64,000 nt of DNA, taken from positions 1 to 64,000 of the forward strand of contig NZ_JAYXIH010000008.1 in assembly GCF_036016755.1 (NCBI RefSeq), in the 5' to 3' direction. Positions 18,353 through 27,565 of the stretch are shown piece after piece (the stretch's first letter is position 1; every line of letters begins with the position of its first letter). This DNA is from Aurantimonas coralicida_A. Its GTDB lineage: Bacteria; Pseudomonadota; Alphaproteobacteria; Rhizobiales; Rhizobiaceae. The position numbers were made by a program, and so were the translations under genes. The notes below the pieces were generated by a model, which made no database searches, was not told where the DNA came from, and saw only the letters and a program-made list of their open reading frames with translations.

Positions 18353-19233
18353 CCGGCGGCCTCGTCCAGTCCGTAGAAGGTCACGGCGTAATCGCCGAGA
18401 ATGGCGGCCCGCTCGTCAGGCGAAAGCTGATCGAGCAGCGCGTCGGTGATCCGAACCCATCCTTCGTGCGGCGCGGCCAGGGTCAGCACCGGCCAGTCCG
18501 AGCCCCAGATCAGACGCTTGGGGCCGAACCAGCCGATCAGCTTCTCGACCACTGGCCGCAGCACGGCGAGCGCGACCGCTTCGCTTTCCCGCTGATCGGG
18601 GCGCATTTCGGTGAGCAGGCCCGACAGCTTGCAGACCGCGTCCGTCTCGCGCGCCATTCTTTCCATCCCCTCCTCCCAAAGCGCATGCCTTGGGTCGTCC
18701 GCAGCCGCGCCAAGGGCCGGTTTGGCCGCATGATCGATGATGATCGGCAAGTCGGGGCGGCGTTCGGCGAACCGCAACAGTCGGTCGAGATGCACCGGCA
18801 GCACCAGAGCGTCAAAGCGAAGGCCGAGCCGGTCGAGCGCATCCAGAGCCCCGGCGTTCGGCGCCGTCAGCAACCAGTCCGGATCGGCGATGTCCTGGAG
18901 CATCGGCCGGATGGATTTCAGCGTCGGGTTTTGCGCCAGCGTTTCCAACCGCCCGGCGGCCTCGGGCGAAGCGAGATCGGCCCAGCCGACCACGCCCGCG
19001 ATCTCGGCGTTGTCCGCGGCAAGCGCCAACATGAAATCGGTCTCGGCGTCGCTCGGCGCGGCCTGCACCAATACGACCCGCTCGATCCCCGCCGCCGCCG
19101 ACAGCGGGCGCAAATCGGCGGGCGCGAAGTCGCGGCGGATCGAAGCGAGAGCCGGATCGCCCGACTGCAGCCAGCCATAGTCGCCGCGCGACAGGCGCCA
19201 GAAATGGCAATGGGCGTCGATGCGGGCGCTCAT
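18349..19233 (-). CDS. Amidohydrolase-family lactonase (L-fuconolactonase-like)
   Basis: Protein of 294 residues of the amidohydrolase 2 family: metal-binding IDAHCHFW at the N terminus, a His in LPIIIDHAAKP in the middle and the terminal Asp in LIWGSDWPVL. Characterised relatives include L-fucono-1,5-lactonase, L-rhamnono-lactonase and 2-pyrone-4,6-dicarboxylate hydrolase. Next to a FucU-like mutarotase and sugar ABC genes, a sugar-lactone hydrolase is the best reading. It overlaps the RbsA-type gene by four bases. Confidence 0.85.
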   Translation of the reverse strand: MSARIDAHCHFWRLSRGDYGWLQSGDPALASIRRDFAPADLRPLSAAAGIERVVLVQAAPSDAETDFMLALAADNAEIAGVVGWADLASPEAAGRLETLAQNPTLKSIRPMLQDIADPDWLLTAPNAGALDALDRLGLRFDALVLPVHLDRLLRFAERRPDLPIIIDHAAKPALGAAADDPRHALWEEGMERMARETDAVCKLSGLLTEMRPDQRESEAVALAVLRPVVEKLIGWFGPKRLIWGSDWPVLTLAAPHEGWVRITDALLDQLSPDERAAILGDYAVTFYGLDEAAG

Positions 19234-19243
19234 GCCGACATCC

Positions 19244-19693
19244 TCAAGCCGTCTTGTCGGGCGGCGATATCACACCCTTGCGGATGATGAAGTTGCCATA
19301 AAGCCGCCGCTCGGCGGTCTGGACGATGGCATAGGCCCGCTTGGCCTCGTCATAGAAGTCGAAGCGCGGTACACCGGTGATATCGGCGCCCTCGGCCGCG
19401 AAAAACACGGCGGCCTCCGCGACCACCTCGGGCACCGCCTGAGGATCGCCGACCACCTCCATACAGCGCACCGCCCCCGGCTCGAAATTATCGATCGGCA
19501 ACAGAGTCAGCACCGCCTCGACCGCTCGCGGCAGGGCGCAGTCGACGCGGATCGCCAGACCGTGAACGGTTTCGCGCGCCACCGATTCCGCCGGGAAATT
19601 GGCGTCCACCAGAACGATTTCGTCGCCGTGCCCCATCGCCGCGAGCACCTGGAGAAGCTCCGGATTCAAGAGCGGGTCGATCCCCTTCAGCAT
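19244..19693 (-). CDS. fucU: RbsD/FucU-family sugar mutarotase
   Basis: Protein of 149 residues with the RbsD/FucU fold: N-terminal LKGIDPLLNPELLQVLAAMGHGDEI with the catalytic His in GHGDE, VLVDANFPAES, and a C-terminal RRLYGNFIIRKGVI resembling the FucU Tyr-containing active site. FucU interconverts L-fucose anomers (RbsD handles ribose/pyranose forms). The C-terminal pattern favours FucU, but the precise sugar is inferred. It is located ten bases before the amidohydrolase gene in the same operon. Confidence 0.87.
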   Translation of the reverse strand: MLKGIDPLLNPELLQVLAAMGHGDEIVLVDANFPAESVARETVHGLAIRVDCALPRAVEAVLTLLPIDNFEPGAVRCMEVVGDPQAVPEVVAEAAVFFAAEGADITGVPRFDFYDEAKRAYAIVQTAERRLYGNFIIRKGVISPPDKTA

Positions 19694-19787
19694 GATTTCA
19701 TTCCCCCTCCGATGGCCTCTTCCCTTGGCGGTTTGAACTCCGTCGTCCCGTCAAGTCCCCTTCATCGCTGTTCATGTTCTCCCAGCC

Positions 19788-20720
19788 TCATGAGATTTGC
19801 GCGCCACATCGGGTCGTGTCCACTGCATAAATCGCACTGGTCGCGCAAATGAACAGCCGCGACCGACCCGGACCGCCGAAGGTCAGATTGGCGACGACCT
19901 CCGGCACCAGAATCCGGCCGAGCCGCGCGCCGGACGGCGTCAGACAATGGATTCCGTCGGCGGCCGAGACCCACAACAGCCCCTCTGTGTCGACGCGCAG
20001 CCCGTCGGGCACACGGTCGATGTCGGCGACAACGCGGCTGGCGCCAAGCCGGCATCCGTCGACGACCTCCAGCGCGCGCACATGATGCGGGCGTCTGTCG
20101 TCGGAACCGAAGCCATGCCCCATCGCCCGTCCGGAATCGGCGATATAAAGCGTCGTCTCGTCGGGCGAGAAGGCGAGGCCGTTGGGCCGGTCGAAATCGT
20201 CGGCGACACGCTCGACCGCGCCGCGCGCCGGGTCGATCCGGTAGACATGGTTGCCGCCGATCTCGCTCTCGGCGCGGATGCCCTCATGGTCGGAGACGAT
20301 GCCGTAGGGCGGATCGGTGAACCAGATCGAGCCGTCGGATTTGACCACGACGTCGTTGGGCGAGTTCAGGCGTTTGCCCCGCCAATGGGTGGCCAGCACC
20401 TCATAGCCGCCATCCATCGTCGTGCGGCTGATGCAACGCCCGCCATGTTCGCAGGAAATCATCGCCCCGGTGCGATCGCGAGTATGACCGTTGGTCCACT
20501 GCGCCGGCTGGCGGAAGACCCGCAGCCCGGCCTGCTCGGACCACGCCATCATCCGGTTGTTGGGAATGTCCGAGAACCGCAGCTCCGCGATCTCGTCGAA
20601 CCACACTGGGCCTTCGGCCCAGATGAAGCCCTCCGCAATCCGCTCCAGTGTCGCGCCCGCCGGAAAGAACGACGCAAAGCGCGCATCGTCTGAGGAAAGA
20701 AATGCCTGTTCCGTCGCCAT
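19788..20720 (-). CDS. SMP-30/gluconolactonase family lactonase
   Basis: Protein of 310 residues with a six-bladed propeller typical of SMP-30 lactonases: EGPVWFDE (metal-ligand Glu), LNSPNDVVV (Asn), FDRPNGLAFSPDE (Asn-Gly) and YIADSG (Asp). It would hydrolyse a sugar lactone in the cytoplasm. The start at 20720 is preceded by AAGGA; an in-frame extension to 20909 would cross the LacI-type palindrome and is rejected. It is the first gene of the minus-strand sugar operon and gives this operon two different lactonases. Confidence 0.88.
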   Translation of the reverse strand: MATEQAFLSSDDARFASFFPAGATLERIAEGFIWAEGPVWFDEIAELRFSDIPNNRMMAWSEQAGLRVFRQPAQWTNGHTRDRTGAMISCEHGGRCISRTTMDGGYEVLATHWRGKRLNSPNDVVVKSDGSIWFTDPPYGIVSDHEGIRAESEIGGNHVYRIDPARGAVERVADDFDRPNGLAFSPDETTLYIADSGRAMGHGFGSDDRRPHHVRALEVVDGCRLGASRVVADIDRVPDGLRVDTEGLLWVSAADGIHCLTPSGARLGRILVPEVVANLTFGGPGRSRLFICATSAIYAVDTTRCGAQIS

Positions 20721-20839
20721 TCCTTGTTCTTCCCCACACCGTCTTTGTTCGGTCCGGCCCCGTCTCCACCAAGTGCCATCGGGGCAACCGATTCCACGGC
20801 CGTTGACCCAATCCTGGCCCAGCGATAGCGTAGCATCGC

Positions 20840-20853
20840 TGCACACGTGTGCA
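20840..20853. promoter_or_regulatory. Perfect 14-bp palindrome, candidate LacI-type operator
   Basis: TGCACACGTGTGCA is perfectly symmetric with a central CG, as LacI-family operators are. It lies in the 239-bp region between the divergent lactonase and binding-protein genes, so one site could control both operons. The likely ligand-responsive repressor is the LacI-family protein encoded at 23748-24839. Confidence 0.65.
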
Positions 20854-20959
20854 ATGGCTTGGGTCGCATGCGCGGTCGCAAGACTTCGACCGACCCTCAA
20901 CGATAACAAGTTGGGCGCACATGCTGGGAGGCAGGTGCGAGCCTGAGAGGGAGGACATC

Positions 20960-21913
20960 ATGAAACTGTTTTGGTCGAAATCGCTGCTGGCGGGCGCCGT
21001 CGCGGCGTCGCTGCTAGGCGCCTTCGGGGCGGCGCACGCGCAGGAAAAGGTGACGATCGCCTCGTCGATGCCGGCGCTCGAATTTCCGTTCTTCGTGCAT
21101 ATGCAGGACGCCCTCACCAAGAAGGCCGCCGAGATCGGCGGCATCGAACTGATCGCGACCGACGGGCAGAACAAGACCACCAAGCAGACCGGCGACGTGG
21201 AAGCGGCGATCATTCGCGGGGTCGGCGGCATCATCATCAGCCCGCTCGACTCGGTGGCGATGGCTCCTGCGTTGCAGCAGGCCGTCGACGCCGGCATTCC
21301 GGTCGTCACCATCGACCGCCGGGTCGAGGGCGTGCCGGGCATTCTGGCTCATGTCGGCGCCGACAACGTCATCGGCGGCGAAGCCCAGGGCAAGCTGATC
21401 ATGGAGCTGTTTCCGGACGGCGCCCGGATCGTGAACCTCCAGGGCCAGCCCGGATCAAGTCCCGCGATCGATCGCAACAAGGGTCTGCACAACGTGCTCG
21501 ACCCGGTGTCCGATAAGTATGAATTCGTCGCCGAGCAGACCGCCAATTTTGCCCGCGAAGAGGGCGCGTCTGTCACCGAGGCGATCCTCGCCGGTCTCGA
21601 CAGTCCGCCGGATGCGATCGTCGCGGCCAATGACGACATGGCGCTCGGGGCGCTTCAGGTGACCCAGGAACGGGGTTTGAGCGTCCCGATCCTCGGCTTC
21701 GACGCGCTGCCGGAAGCGCTGGCCTCGATCCGCGACGGGGGCCTTGCCGCCACGGTAGAGCAATTTCCGGGCGGACAGAGCAGCACGGCGCTTCAGGCGA
21801 TGGTCGACTATATTCGGGACGACAAGAAACCGGAGAGCCTGATTCTGCTGCAGCCGATCGCGATCACCAAGGACAATCTCGACAAGGCCGAACGCCTCGG
21901 CGAGATCCAGTAG
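20960..21913 (+). CDS. Sugar ABC transporter substrate-binding protein (second system)
   Basis: Periplasmic binding protein of 317 residues with a signal peptide (LAGAVAASLLGAFGAAHA before QEK) and a mature RbsB-like fold (IASSMPALEFPFF, GGIIISPLDS, ANDDMALGALQ). It starts behind GAGGGAGGAC. It belongs to a second, complete ribose-type importer divergent from the first. It is only distantly similar to the protein at 14800-15747, so the two probably take different sugars or anomers. Confidence 0.9.
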   Translation: MKLFWSKSLLAGAVAASLLGAFGAAHAQEKVTIASSMPALEFPFFVHMQDALTKKAAEIGGIELIATDGQNKTTKQTGDVEAAIIRGVGGIIISPLDSVAMAPALQQAVDAGIPVVTIDRRVEGVPGILAHVGADNVIGGEAQGKLIMELFPDGARIVNLQGQPGSSPAIDRNKGLHNVLDPVSDKYEFVAEQTANFAREEGASVTEAILAGLDSPPDAIVAANDDMALGALQVTQERGLSVPILGFDALPEALASIRDGGLAATVEQFPGGQSSTALQAMVDYIRDDKKPESLILLQPIAITKDNLDKAERLGEIQ

Positions 21914-21929
21914 TCCTCACGGGTCGAGA

Positions 21930-21951
21930 GGGCCGGGCCCGTGCCCGGCCC
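21930..21951 (+). terminator. GC-rich hairpin after the binding-protein gene
   Basis: GGGCCGGGC and GCCCGGCCC form a perfect 9-bp stem with a CCGT loop, 17 bases after the stop codon of the binding-protein gene and before the permease gene. It lacks a U-tract and probably limits readthrough or protects the upstream mRNA, raising the level of the binding protein. Confidence 0.55.
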
Positions 21952-21976
21952 ACACGCCGCTTTCCGGGATGTGATC

Positions 21977-23008
21977 ATGAGCAACGCGACTTCGCCGGCG
22001 GTCTCGAAACCGCCGGAGCCTCGGTTCGATGCGATCGAATTCATAGCCACCTATGCCGCGCCCCTGTTCCTGCTGCTGCTGATCGCCGTTTTCGCGATCC
22101 TCGAGCCCCGTTTCCTGCATCCGCTGAACATTTTCAACGTGCTCAGGCAGGTTTCGATCTCCGGCCTCATCGCTGTCGGCATGACCTTCGTCATTCTCAC
22201 GGCGGGGATCGACCTGTCGGTGGGCTCGCTCATGGCCCTGGCCGGCCTCGTCGGCGCCTATGTGTCGAAGGGCGGCCTTGAAGACCGGTTCGCTGTCGCC
22301 GCTACCGACGCGGCGGGCAACCCGCTGATCCTCGCGGTCGCCGCGGCGCTGGCGGTCGGGATCGCCGGCGGCGCGCTCCAGGGGCTGGTCATAACGCGGC
22401 TCAAGGTGCCACCCTTCGTCGTCACCCTCGGCGGGCTCACCGCCTTTCGCGGCGCCGCGCTGCTGTTTTCCGGCGGCGGGCCGATCTCCGGCTTTTCACC
22501 GGCGTTCACCTGGTGGGGACAGGGGCGCATCGGCATGGTTCCCATCCCGGTGATCATCTTCCTCGTTGCCGCGATCCTGGCGCATCTGGTGCTGCGCTAC
22601 ACCGCCTTCGGCAAGCATGTGTACGCCACCGGCGGCAACGCCCGCGCGGCCGCACTCAACGGCGTTCCGACCAAGCGGATCGTCCTGTCGGTCTATGTCA
22701 TCAGCGGGTTCTTCTGCGCCCTCGCGGCCTTCCTGCTCTCGGCGCGCCTCAACTCCGCCGAAGCCGTCGCCGGGCTCGGCCTCGAACTCACTGTCATCGC
22801 CGCGGTGGTGATCGGCGGCACCAGTCTGTTCGGCGGCGTCGGCGGCATTTTCGGCACCGTCGTCGGCGCGCTGTTGATCGGCGTCCTGACCAACGGGCTG
22901 GTGCTGCTCAATGTCTCGTCCTTTGTCCAGCAGATCGTCATCGGCGTCATCCTCGTCGCCGCCGTGGCGCTCGACCAGTATGCCGCCGGCCGGAGGCTGG
23001 CCCAGTGA
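21977..23008 (+). CDS. Sugar ABC transporter permease (second system)
   Basis: Inner-membrane permease of 343 residues with about ten hydrophobic segments and the RbsC-family motifs TFVILTAGIDLSVGS and AAVVIGGTSLFGG. The ATG at 21977 is preferred; a GTG at 21941 would extend it by 12 residues into the hairpin region. Its stop overlaps the GTG start of the ATPase gene. Confidence 0.9.
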   Translation: MSNATSPAVSKPPEPRFDAIEFIATYAAPLFLLLLIAVFAILEPRFLHPLNIFNVLRQVSISGLIAVGMTFVILTAGIDLSVGSLMALAGLVGAYVSKGGLEDRFAVAATDAAGNPLILAVAAALAVGIAGGALQGLVITRLKVPPFVVTLGGLTAFRGAALLFSGGGPISGFSPAFTWWGQGRIGMVPIPVIIFLVAAILAHLVLRYTAFGKHVYATGGNARAAALNGVPTKRIVLSVYVISGFFCALAAFLLSARLNSAEAVAGLGLELTVIAAVVIGGTSLFGGVGGIFGTVVGALLIGVLTNGLVLLNVSSFVQQIVIGVILVAAVALDQYAAGRRLAQ

Positions 23009-23751
23009 ACGCGCCCCTCTTCGAACTCGTAAACGTCTCCAAGCGGTTCGGCGCGATTCATGCGCTGGAGAATATCGATCTGTCGCTGGGCCGCGGCGAG
23101 GTCGTCGGACTGATGGGCGACAATGGTGCCGGCAAGTCGACGCTGGTGCGGATCATCGCGGGCAACTTCCAGCCCTCGGAAGGCGAAATCCGGATGAATG
23201 GCGAGACCGTGCGGTTCGCCGACAGTGCCGCTGCCCGCGATCGAGGCATCGAAGTGGTCCATCAGGATCTCGCCCTTTGCGACAATCTGACGGCGGCCGA
23301 CAACGTGTTTCTCGGCCGCGAACTCAAGCGGCGCATCGGCCCGTTCACGATCCTCGATTATCGCGCCATGGCCCGGCGTTCGGCCGAGATCTTCGCCGAA
23401 TTGCAGTCGGAGACCCGGCCAGCCGATAAGGTGCGCATGATGTCGGGTGGTCAGCGCCAGGCGGTGGCCATCGCCCGGACACGGCTGTCGGACTCCCGCA
23501 TCGTCATGATGGACGAACCCACCGCCGCGATCAGCGTGCGGCAGGTCGCGCAGGTGCTCGACCTGATCAAACGCCTCAGGGACAGCGGCGTGACCGTAGT
23601 GCTGATCAGCCACCGCATGCCCGACGTCTTTGCCGTGGCCGAACGCCTCGTCGTGCTGCGGCGCGGCCGCAAGGTTGCCGACAAGCCCATCGCCGAAAGC
23701 TCTCCCGAAGAGGCGACCGCACTGATCACGGGCGCGATCGAGACGGCATGA
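23005..23751 (+). CDS. Sugar ABC transporter ATP-binding protein (single ABC domain)
   Basis: Protein of 248 residues with one nucleotide-binding domain: Walker A GDNGAGKST, signature MMSGGQRQA, Walker B VMMDEPTAAI, and a His switch in LISHRM. It is half the length of the RbsA-type ATPase encoded on the other strand, so it must dimerise. The GTG start at 23005 overlaps the permease stop (GTGA) and has GGAGG upstream. Similar single-domain ATPases occur with FrcB/FrcC-like fructose or other hexose importers. Confidence 0.9.
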   Translation: MNAPLFELVNVSKRFGAIHALENIDLSLGRGEVVGLMGDNGAGKSTLVRIIAGNFQPSEGEIRMNGETVRFADSAAARDRGIEVVHQDLALCDNLTAADNVFLGRELKRRIGPFTILDYRAMARRSAEIFAELQSETRPADKVRMMSGGQRQAVAIARTRLSDSRIVMMDEPTAAISVRQVAQVLDLIKRLRDSGVTVVLISHRMPDVFAVAERLVVLRRGRKVADKPIAESSPEEATALITGAIETA

Positions 23752-24839
23752 GTGGCAACATTCAATCCCCGGCCCCTCCCCGCCGCCGCGTGACCGCTCT
23801 CGATGTCGCCCGGCGTGCCGGCGTCTCGCGATCGGCGGTGTCGCGCTCCTTGACCGAAGGGGCCAGCGTGTCGGCCGAAACCCGGCGCAAGGTGCTGCGC
23901 GCCGCCAAGGAACTCGGCTACCATCGCAATGCGCTGGTGCGCGGCATGGTTCGTCGGCGCTCCGGCATCATCGGCATCGTCGCGGGGCGTCTGGACAATC
24001 CGTTCATCGCCGTGGCGCTCGAACACCTTTCCCGAAGGTTGCAACAGGAAGGCCTCAAGTCGCTGATTTATTCGGGCGACGCGGAAAACGATCTGAAGGT
24101 CGCGCTGCCGTCGATGATCGAATACCGGGTCGACGGCTGCTTCTTTCTCAGCAACGATCTTTCGCCCAGCGCGGCGGCAAAATATACCAAACTCGGCATT
24201 CCGCTGATCGTGGTGTTCAATTCCGACATGGAGGGGATTTCCGATCATGGCAACGAAGTGCCCGTCGGCGCCGTGAGCGTCGACAATGTCGAGATGTCTG
24301 CGCGCGTCGCCGATCTGCTGCTCGATTCCGGCTACACCCGCCTTGCCTACCTTGCCGGACTTCCCGCTGCCACGACGAGCCGCGAGCGCCGGCGCGGCTT
24401 CGAAGATCGCCTCGCCGTGCGCGGCGCGCAGCTCGCAGCCGTCGCGATCGGCAATTTCAACTATGCGGATGGACTCGACGCTGCGCGCGCGCTGTTGTCG
24501 GCCGCGGAAAGACCCGACGCCATCTATGCCGCGAACGATCTGATGGCGATGGCCGCCATGGACGTGGCGCGCCGCGAGTTCGGCCTCGCCGTGCCGGGCG
24601 ACCTCGCCGTGGTCGGATTTGACGACATCCCGGTGACCGCCAACGCGGCTTACGAACTGACCACGATCCGTCAGCCGATTGGCGAGATGATCGACACGGC
24701 CACCGATATGATGCTGGGGTTCATCGAGGATCCCGCCAGGCGACCGCTGGAGATTCGCTTGAAGTCAGAACTCGTCCAACGCGGATCAACGGCGCGGCGG
24801 CCTGCCTCCCCGCGCCCGAATGGCAATGTCGCGCGCTGA
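23748..24839 (+). CDS. LacI-family transcriptional regulator
   Basis: Protein of 363 residues: N-terminal LacI helix-turn-helix and hinge (VTALDVARRAGVSRSAVSRS) followed by a periplasmic-binding-like sensor domain (IYAANDLMAMAAMDVAR, VVGFDDIPV). It overlaps the ATPase gene by four bases, so it is co-transcribed with the transporter it most likely controls. The palindrome at 20840-20853 is the obvious target. Confidence 0.92.
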   Translation: MSGNIQSPAPPRRRVTALDVARRAGVSRSAVSRSLTEGASVSAETRRKVLRAAKELGYHRNALVRGMVRRRSGIIGIVAGRLDNPFIAVALEHLSRRLQQEGLKSLIYSGDAENDLKVALPSMIEYRVDGCFFLSNDLSPSAAAKYTKLGIPLIVVFNSDMEGISDHGNEVPVGAVSVDNVEMSARVADLLLDSGYTRLAYLAGLPAATTSRERRRGFEDRLAVRGAQLAAVAIGNFNYADGLDAARALLSAAERPDAIYAANDLMAMAAMDVARREFGLAVPGDLAVVGFDDIPVTANAAYELTTIRQPIGEMIDTATDMMLGFIEDPARRPLEIRLKSELVQRGSTARRPASPRPNGNVAR

Positions 24840-24875
24840 GCGACGCGAGCCCAACCCCACCAGGAGGATAAAACC

Positions 24876-25895
24876 TTGCAATTTCCACTTCGCGAGATCG
24901 GACGCAGCGGCGTCCAGGTCACCAAATTCGGTTTCGGCGGGGCGCCGCTGGGAAATCTCTACGCTCCGGTGGCCGACGACGAGGCCCATGCGCTGATCCG
25001 CTCGGCGTGGGACGCCGGCCTGCGCTATTTCGACACCGCGCCCTATTACGGCTTCGGCCTTTCGGAGCGGCGCTTCGGCGACGCATTCCGTTCGCTGCCT
25101 TGGTGTGACGCCGTCGTCTCGACCAAGGTCGGTCGGTTGATCCGGCCGGACCCAGGCCCCAATCCGGACCGCGAGAAATTCATCGACGCCGCCCCGTTCC
25201 GCTCCGATTACGACTATTCCTACGACGGCGTCATGCGCTCGCACGAGGACAGTCTGCAAAGGCTGGGCATCGACCGGGTCGACATCCTCTATTTGCACGA
25301 CATCGGCGCGATGACCCATGGCGCCGAGGCGCATCCGGCGCTGTTCCGCGAAGCGATGGAGGGCGGTTACCGCGCGCTCGACGAGTTGCGGCGCAATGGC
25401 GACATCAAGGCGATCGGGCTCGGCGTCAACGAATGGCAGGTCTGCGAGGAGGCGATGGACCACGGCCGCTGGGACGTCTTTTTGCTCGCCGGGCGTTACA
25501 CGCTGCTGGAACAGACGGCGCTCGATACGTTCCTGCCGCGATGCCAGAGCGAGAATGTCTCCATCGTCATCGGGGGTCCGTTCAACTCGGGCATCCTGGC
25601 GACGGGACCGAAAGCCGGCGCCACCTACGATTACGAGACCGCCCCGCCCGAAATCCTCGAACGGACGCGCCGGATCGAAAGCCTCTGCAAGGCGCATGAC
25701 GTGCCGCTGGCGGCCGCGGCGCTGCAGTTTCCGCTGACCCATCCAAGCGTTGCCGCCGTGATTCCGGGCGTTGCCGCTTGCGCGCATCTCGACCGCAACC
25801 TCGCGCTCATGCATCGCCCGATTCCCGCCGGGCTTTGGTCCGACCTGCGATCCGAGGGCCTCCTGCGGGCCGATGCGCCGGTTCCCTCCGGATGA
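24876..25895 (+). CDS. Aldo/keto reductase, D-threo-aldose (L-fucose) 1-dehydrogenase-like
   Basis: Protein of 339 residues with the aldo/keto reductase barrel: catalytic Asp and Tyr in FDTAPYYGFGLSE, Lys in VSTKVGR and His in DILYLHDIG. The sequence pattern matches NAD(P)-dependent D-threo-aldose 1-dehydrogenases that oxidise L-fucose, D-arabinose or L-galactose to the lactone, which would feed the two lactonases encoded on the opposite strand. It begins with TTG behind a strong AGGAGG, 36 bases after the LacI gene. Confidence 0.85.
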   Translation: MQFPLREIGRSGVQVTKFGFGGAPLGNLYAPVADDEAHALIRSAWDAGLRYFDTAPYYGFGLSERRFGDAFRSLPWCDAVVSTKVGRLIRPDPGPNPDREKFIDAAPFRSDYDYSYDGVMRSHEDSLQRLGIDRVDILYLHDIGAMTHGAEAHPALFREAMEGGYRALDELRRNGDIKAIGLGVNEWQVCEEAMDHGRWDVFLLAGRYTLLEQTALDTFLPRCQSENVSIVIGGPFNSGILATGPKAGATYDYETAPPEILERTRRIESLCKAHDVPLAAAALQFPLTHPSVAAVIPGVAACAHLDRNLALMHRPIPAGLWSDLRSEGLLRADAPVPSG

Positions 25896-25918
25896 GGCGC
25901 AGCGGAGACGCATCGGGA

Positions 25919-27511
25919 ATGATCCGGACCATCGATCCCGTCGACGCAAAGACGCTCGTTCACGCGGAGGGCGAAATCGCCTTTCTCGACGTGCGCGAGG
26001 CCGGCCAGTTCGGCGAGGGGCATCCGCTGTTCGCGGTCCCCTGCCCCTATAGCCGCCTCGAAACGCTGGCCGCATCGCTGGTCCCCAACCGCGACGTTCC
26101 GGTGCTGCTGATCGATGCCGGCGATGGTGTCTCGGATCGCGCCGCCGGCCATCTCTCGGCGCTCGGTTTTCACGATCTGGCGATCGTCGAGGGCGGCGCG
26201 CCCGGCTGGCAGGCGGCCGGATACACGCTCTTCAAGGGCATCAACGTTCCGTCCAAGACGCTCGGCGAATTGGCCGAGCATGAATGGCACCCGCAACAGG
26301 TGGACGCCCTCACGCTTCAAGAATGGCAGGCGGCGGGACAGGCGACACTGTTCGATGGCCGCCCGCCCGCCGAATACGCCAAGATGCATGTCCCCGGCGC
26401 CATCTGCATGCCGAATGGCGAACTCGCCTATCGCGTCGATGCCCTCGCTGGGACGCACGACCGGAATCTCATCGTCGGCTGTGCCGGGCGAACGCGCGGG
26501 ATCATCGGGGCCATCGGTCTAGAGTTGATGGGCTGTCCGGCGCCAGTCTTCGCCATGCGGAACGGCACACAGGGATGGGCGCTGGCCGGGCTTGATCTGG
26601 AACGCGGCGTCGAGGCCGACCACTTACCGCCGCTCGATGGCGCGGCTCGCATCGCCGGACGCAAGCGCGCCGCGGCCTTCGCCGAGCGATGGGAGATCCC
26701 GGTCGCCTCCCCTGCGACGGTGCGGTCCTTCCTCGGCGACGCCTCGCGCACGACCGTCGTCTTCGACGTCCGCTCCGGGGTCGAGGCGGCGGCCGATCCC
26801 GTTCGATGCGCACGCCCTGCTCCCAGCGGCCATTTCGTGCAGGCCACCGACCAATATGTTGGCGTCCGGCATGCGCGCATCGTCCTGTGCGATGATGTCG
26901 GTATCCGCGCCGGACTGGCGGCCTTCTGGCTGCGGCAACTCGGCTTCGAGCCCTTCATCGCTCTCCTCGACGGCGACCTGCGGGCCCTGCCCGCTCCGGA
27001 CGCTCCGTCCGCGGCAGCATCGGGCGGTATATTCCGGATCGCGGCGGTCCCGGCACTCGAAAAGCTGCGGGCGAACGAAGCCCGTCTTTTCGATCTCAGA
27101 TCCTCCCGCAGTTTTCGCCGCAATCATGTCGAAGGCGCTGTCTGGGCGACGCGGGCGCGGCTCGATCGGGTGGTATCGACGGCTGGACCGACGCCGATCT
27201 TGCTGGTCGCGGACGACGACGACATCGTCAGGGGCGTGGCGCGCGATCTGCGCGGCATGGGAGTTGAAGACGTCGCCGTCGTCGAGGGAGGACACGCGGC
27301 ACTCGTCGACCAAGGCGGCCATCAAATCGCATCGCCCGACGACCCGAGCGATGCCGATGCGATCGACTTCCTGGATTTCGTCCACGACCGGCACGACGGC
27401 AATCTGGAATCCTCCCGCCGCTATCTGGATTGGGAGACCGGGCTGATCGCGCAACTTGACGCCGATGAACGCAGGGCGTTTCGCCTGGCCCGGAACCCGG
27501 ACAGCGCCTGA
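25919..27511 (+). CDS. Multi-domain rhodanese-like protein (four domains)
   Basis: Protein of 530 residues with four tandem rhodanese-like domains. The persulfide-forming Cys position reads IDAGDGVSDRA in the first (no Cys), VGCAGRTRG in the second (Cys present), LCDDVGIRAG in the third (Cys present) and VADDDDIVRG in the fourth (no Cys). Only the second has a canonical loop, so domains one and four are probably structural. The start at 25919 follows GGAGA; an ATG at 25892 overlapping the aldo/keto reductase stop is also possible. It probably transfers sulfane sulfur; its link to the sugar operon is unclear. Confidence 0.82.
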   Translation: MIRTIDPVDAKTLVHAEGEIAFLDVREAGQFGEGHPLFAVPCPYSRLETLAASLVPNRDVPVLLIDAGDGVSDRAAGHLSALGFHDLAIVEGGAPGWQAAGYTLFKGINVPSKTLGELAEHEWHPQQVDALTLQEWQAAGQATLFDGRPPAEYAKMHVPGAICMPNGELAYRVDALAGTHDRNLIVGCAGRTRGIIGAIGLELMGCPAPVFAMRNGTQGWALAGLDLERGVEADHLPPLDGAARIAGRKRAAAFAERWEIPVASPATVRSFLGDASRTTVVFDVRSGVEAAADPVRCARPAPSGHFVQATDQYVGVRHARIVLCDDVGIRAGLAAFWLRQLGFEPFIALLDGDLRALPAPDAPSAAASGGIFRIAAVPALEKLRANEARLFDLRSSRSFRRNHVEGAVWATRARLDRVVSTAGPTPILLVADDDDIVRGVARDLRGMGVEDVAVVEGGHAALVDQGGHQIASPDDPSDADAIDFLDFVHDRHDGNLESSRRYLDWETGLIAQLDADERRAFRLARNPDSA

Positions 27512-27565
27512 GCCGGGAAACGGTCGCGCTCGCCGCCCATTTTGCTGCGCGGGAATTGCCATCTG

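Noticed and set aside
20721..20909. N-terminal extension of the SMP-30 lactonase
   Set aside because: It lacks a ribosome site, adds a non-conserved segment, and would run through the palindromic operator region.
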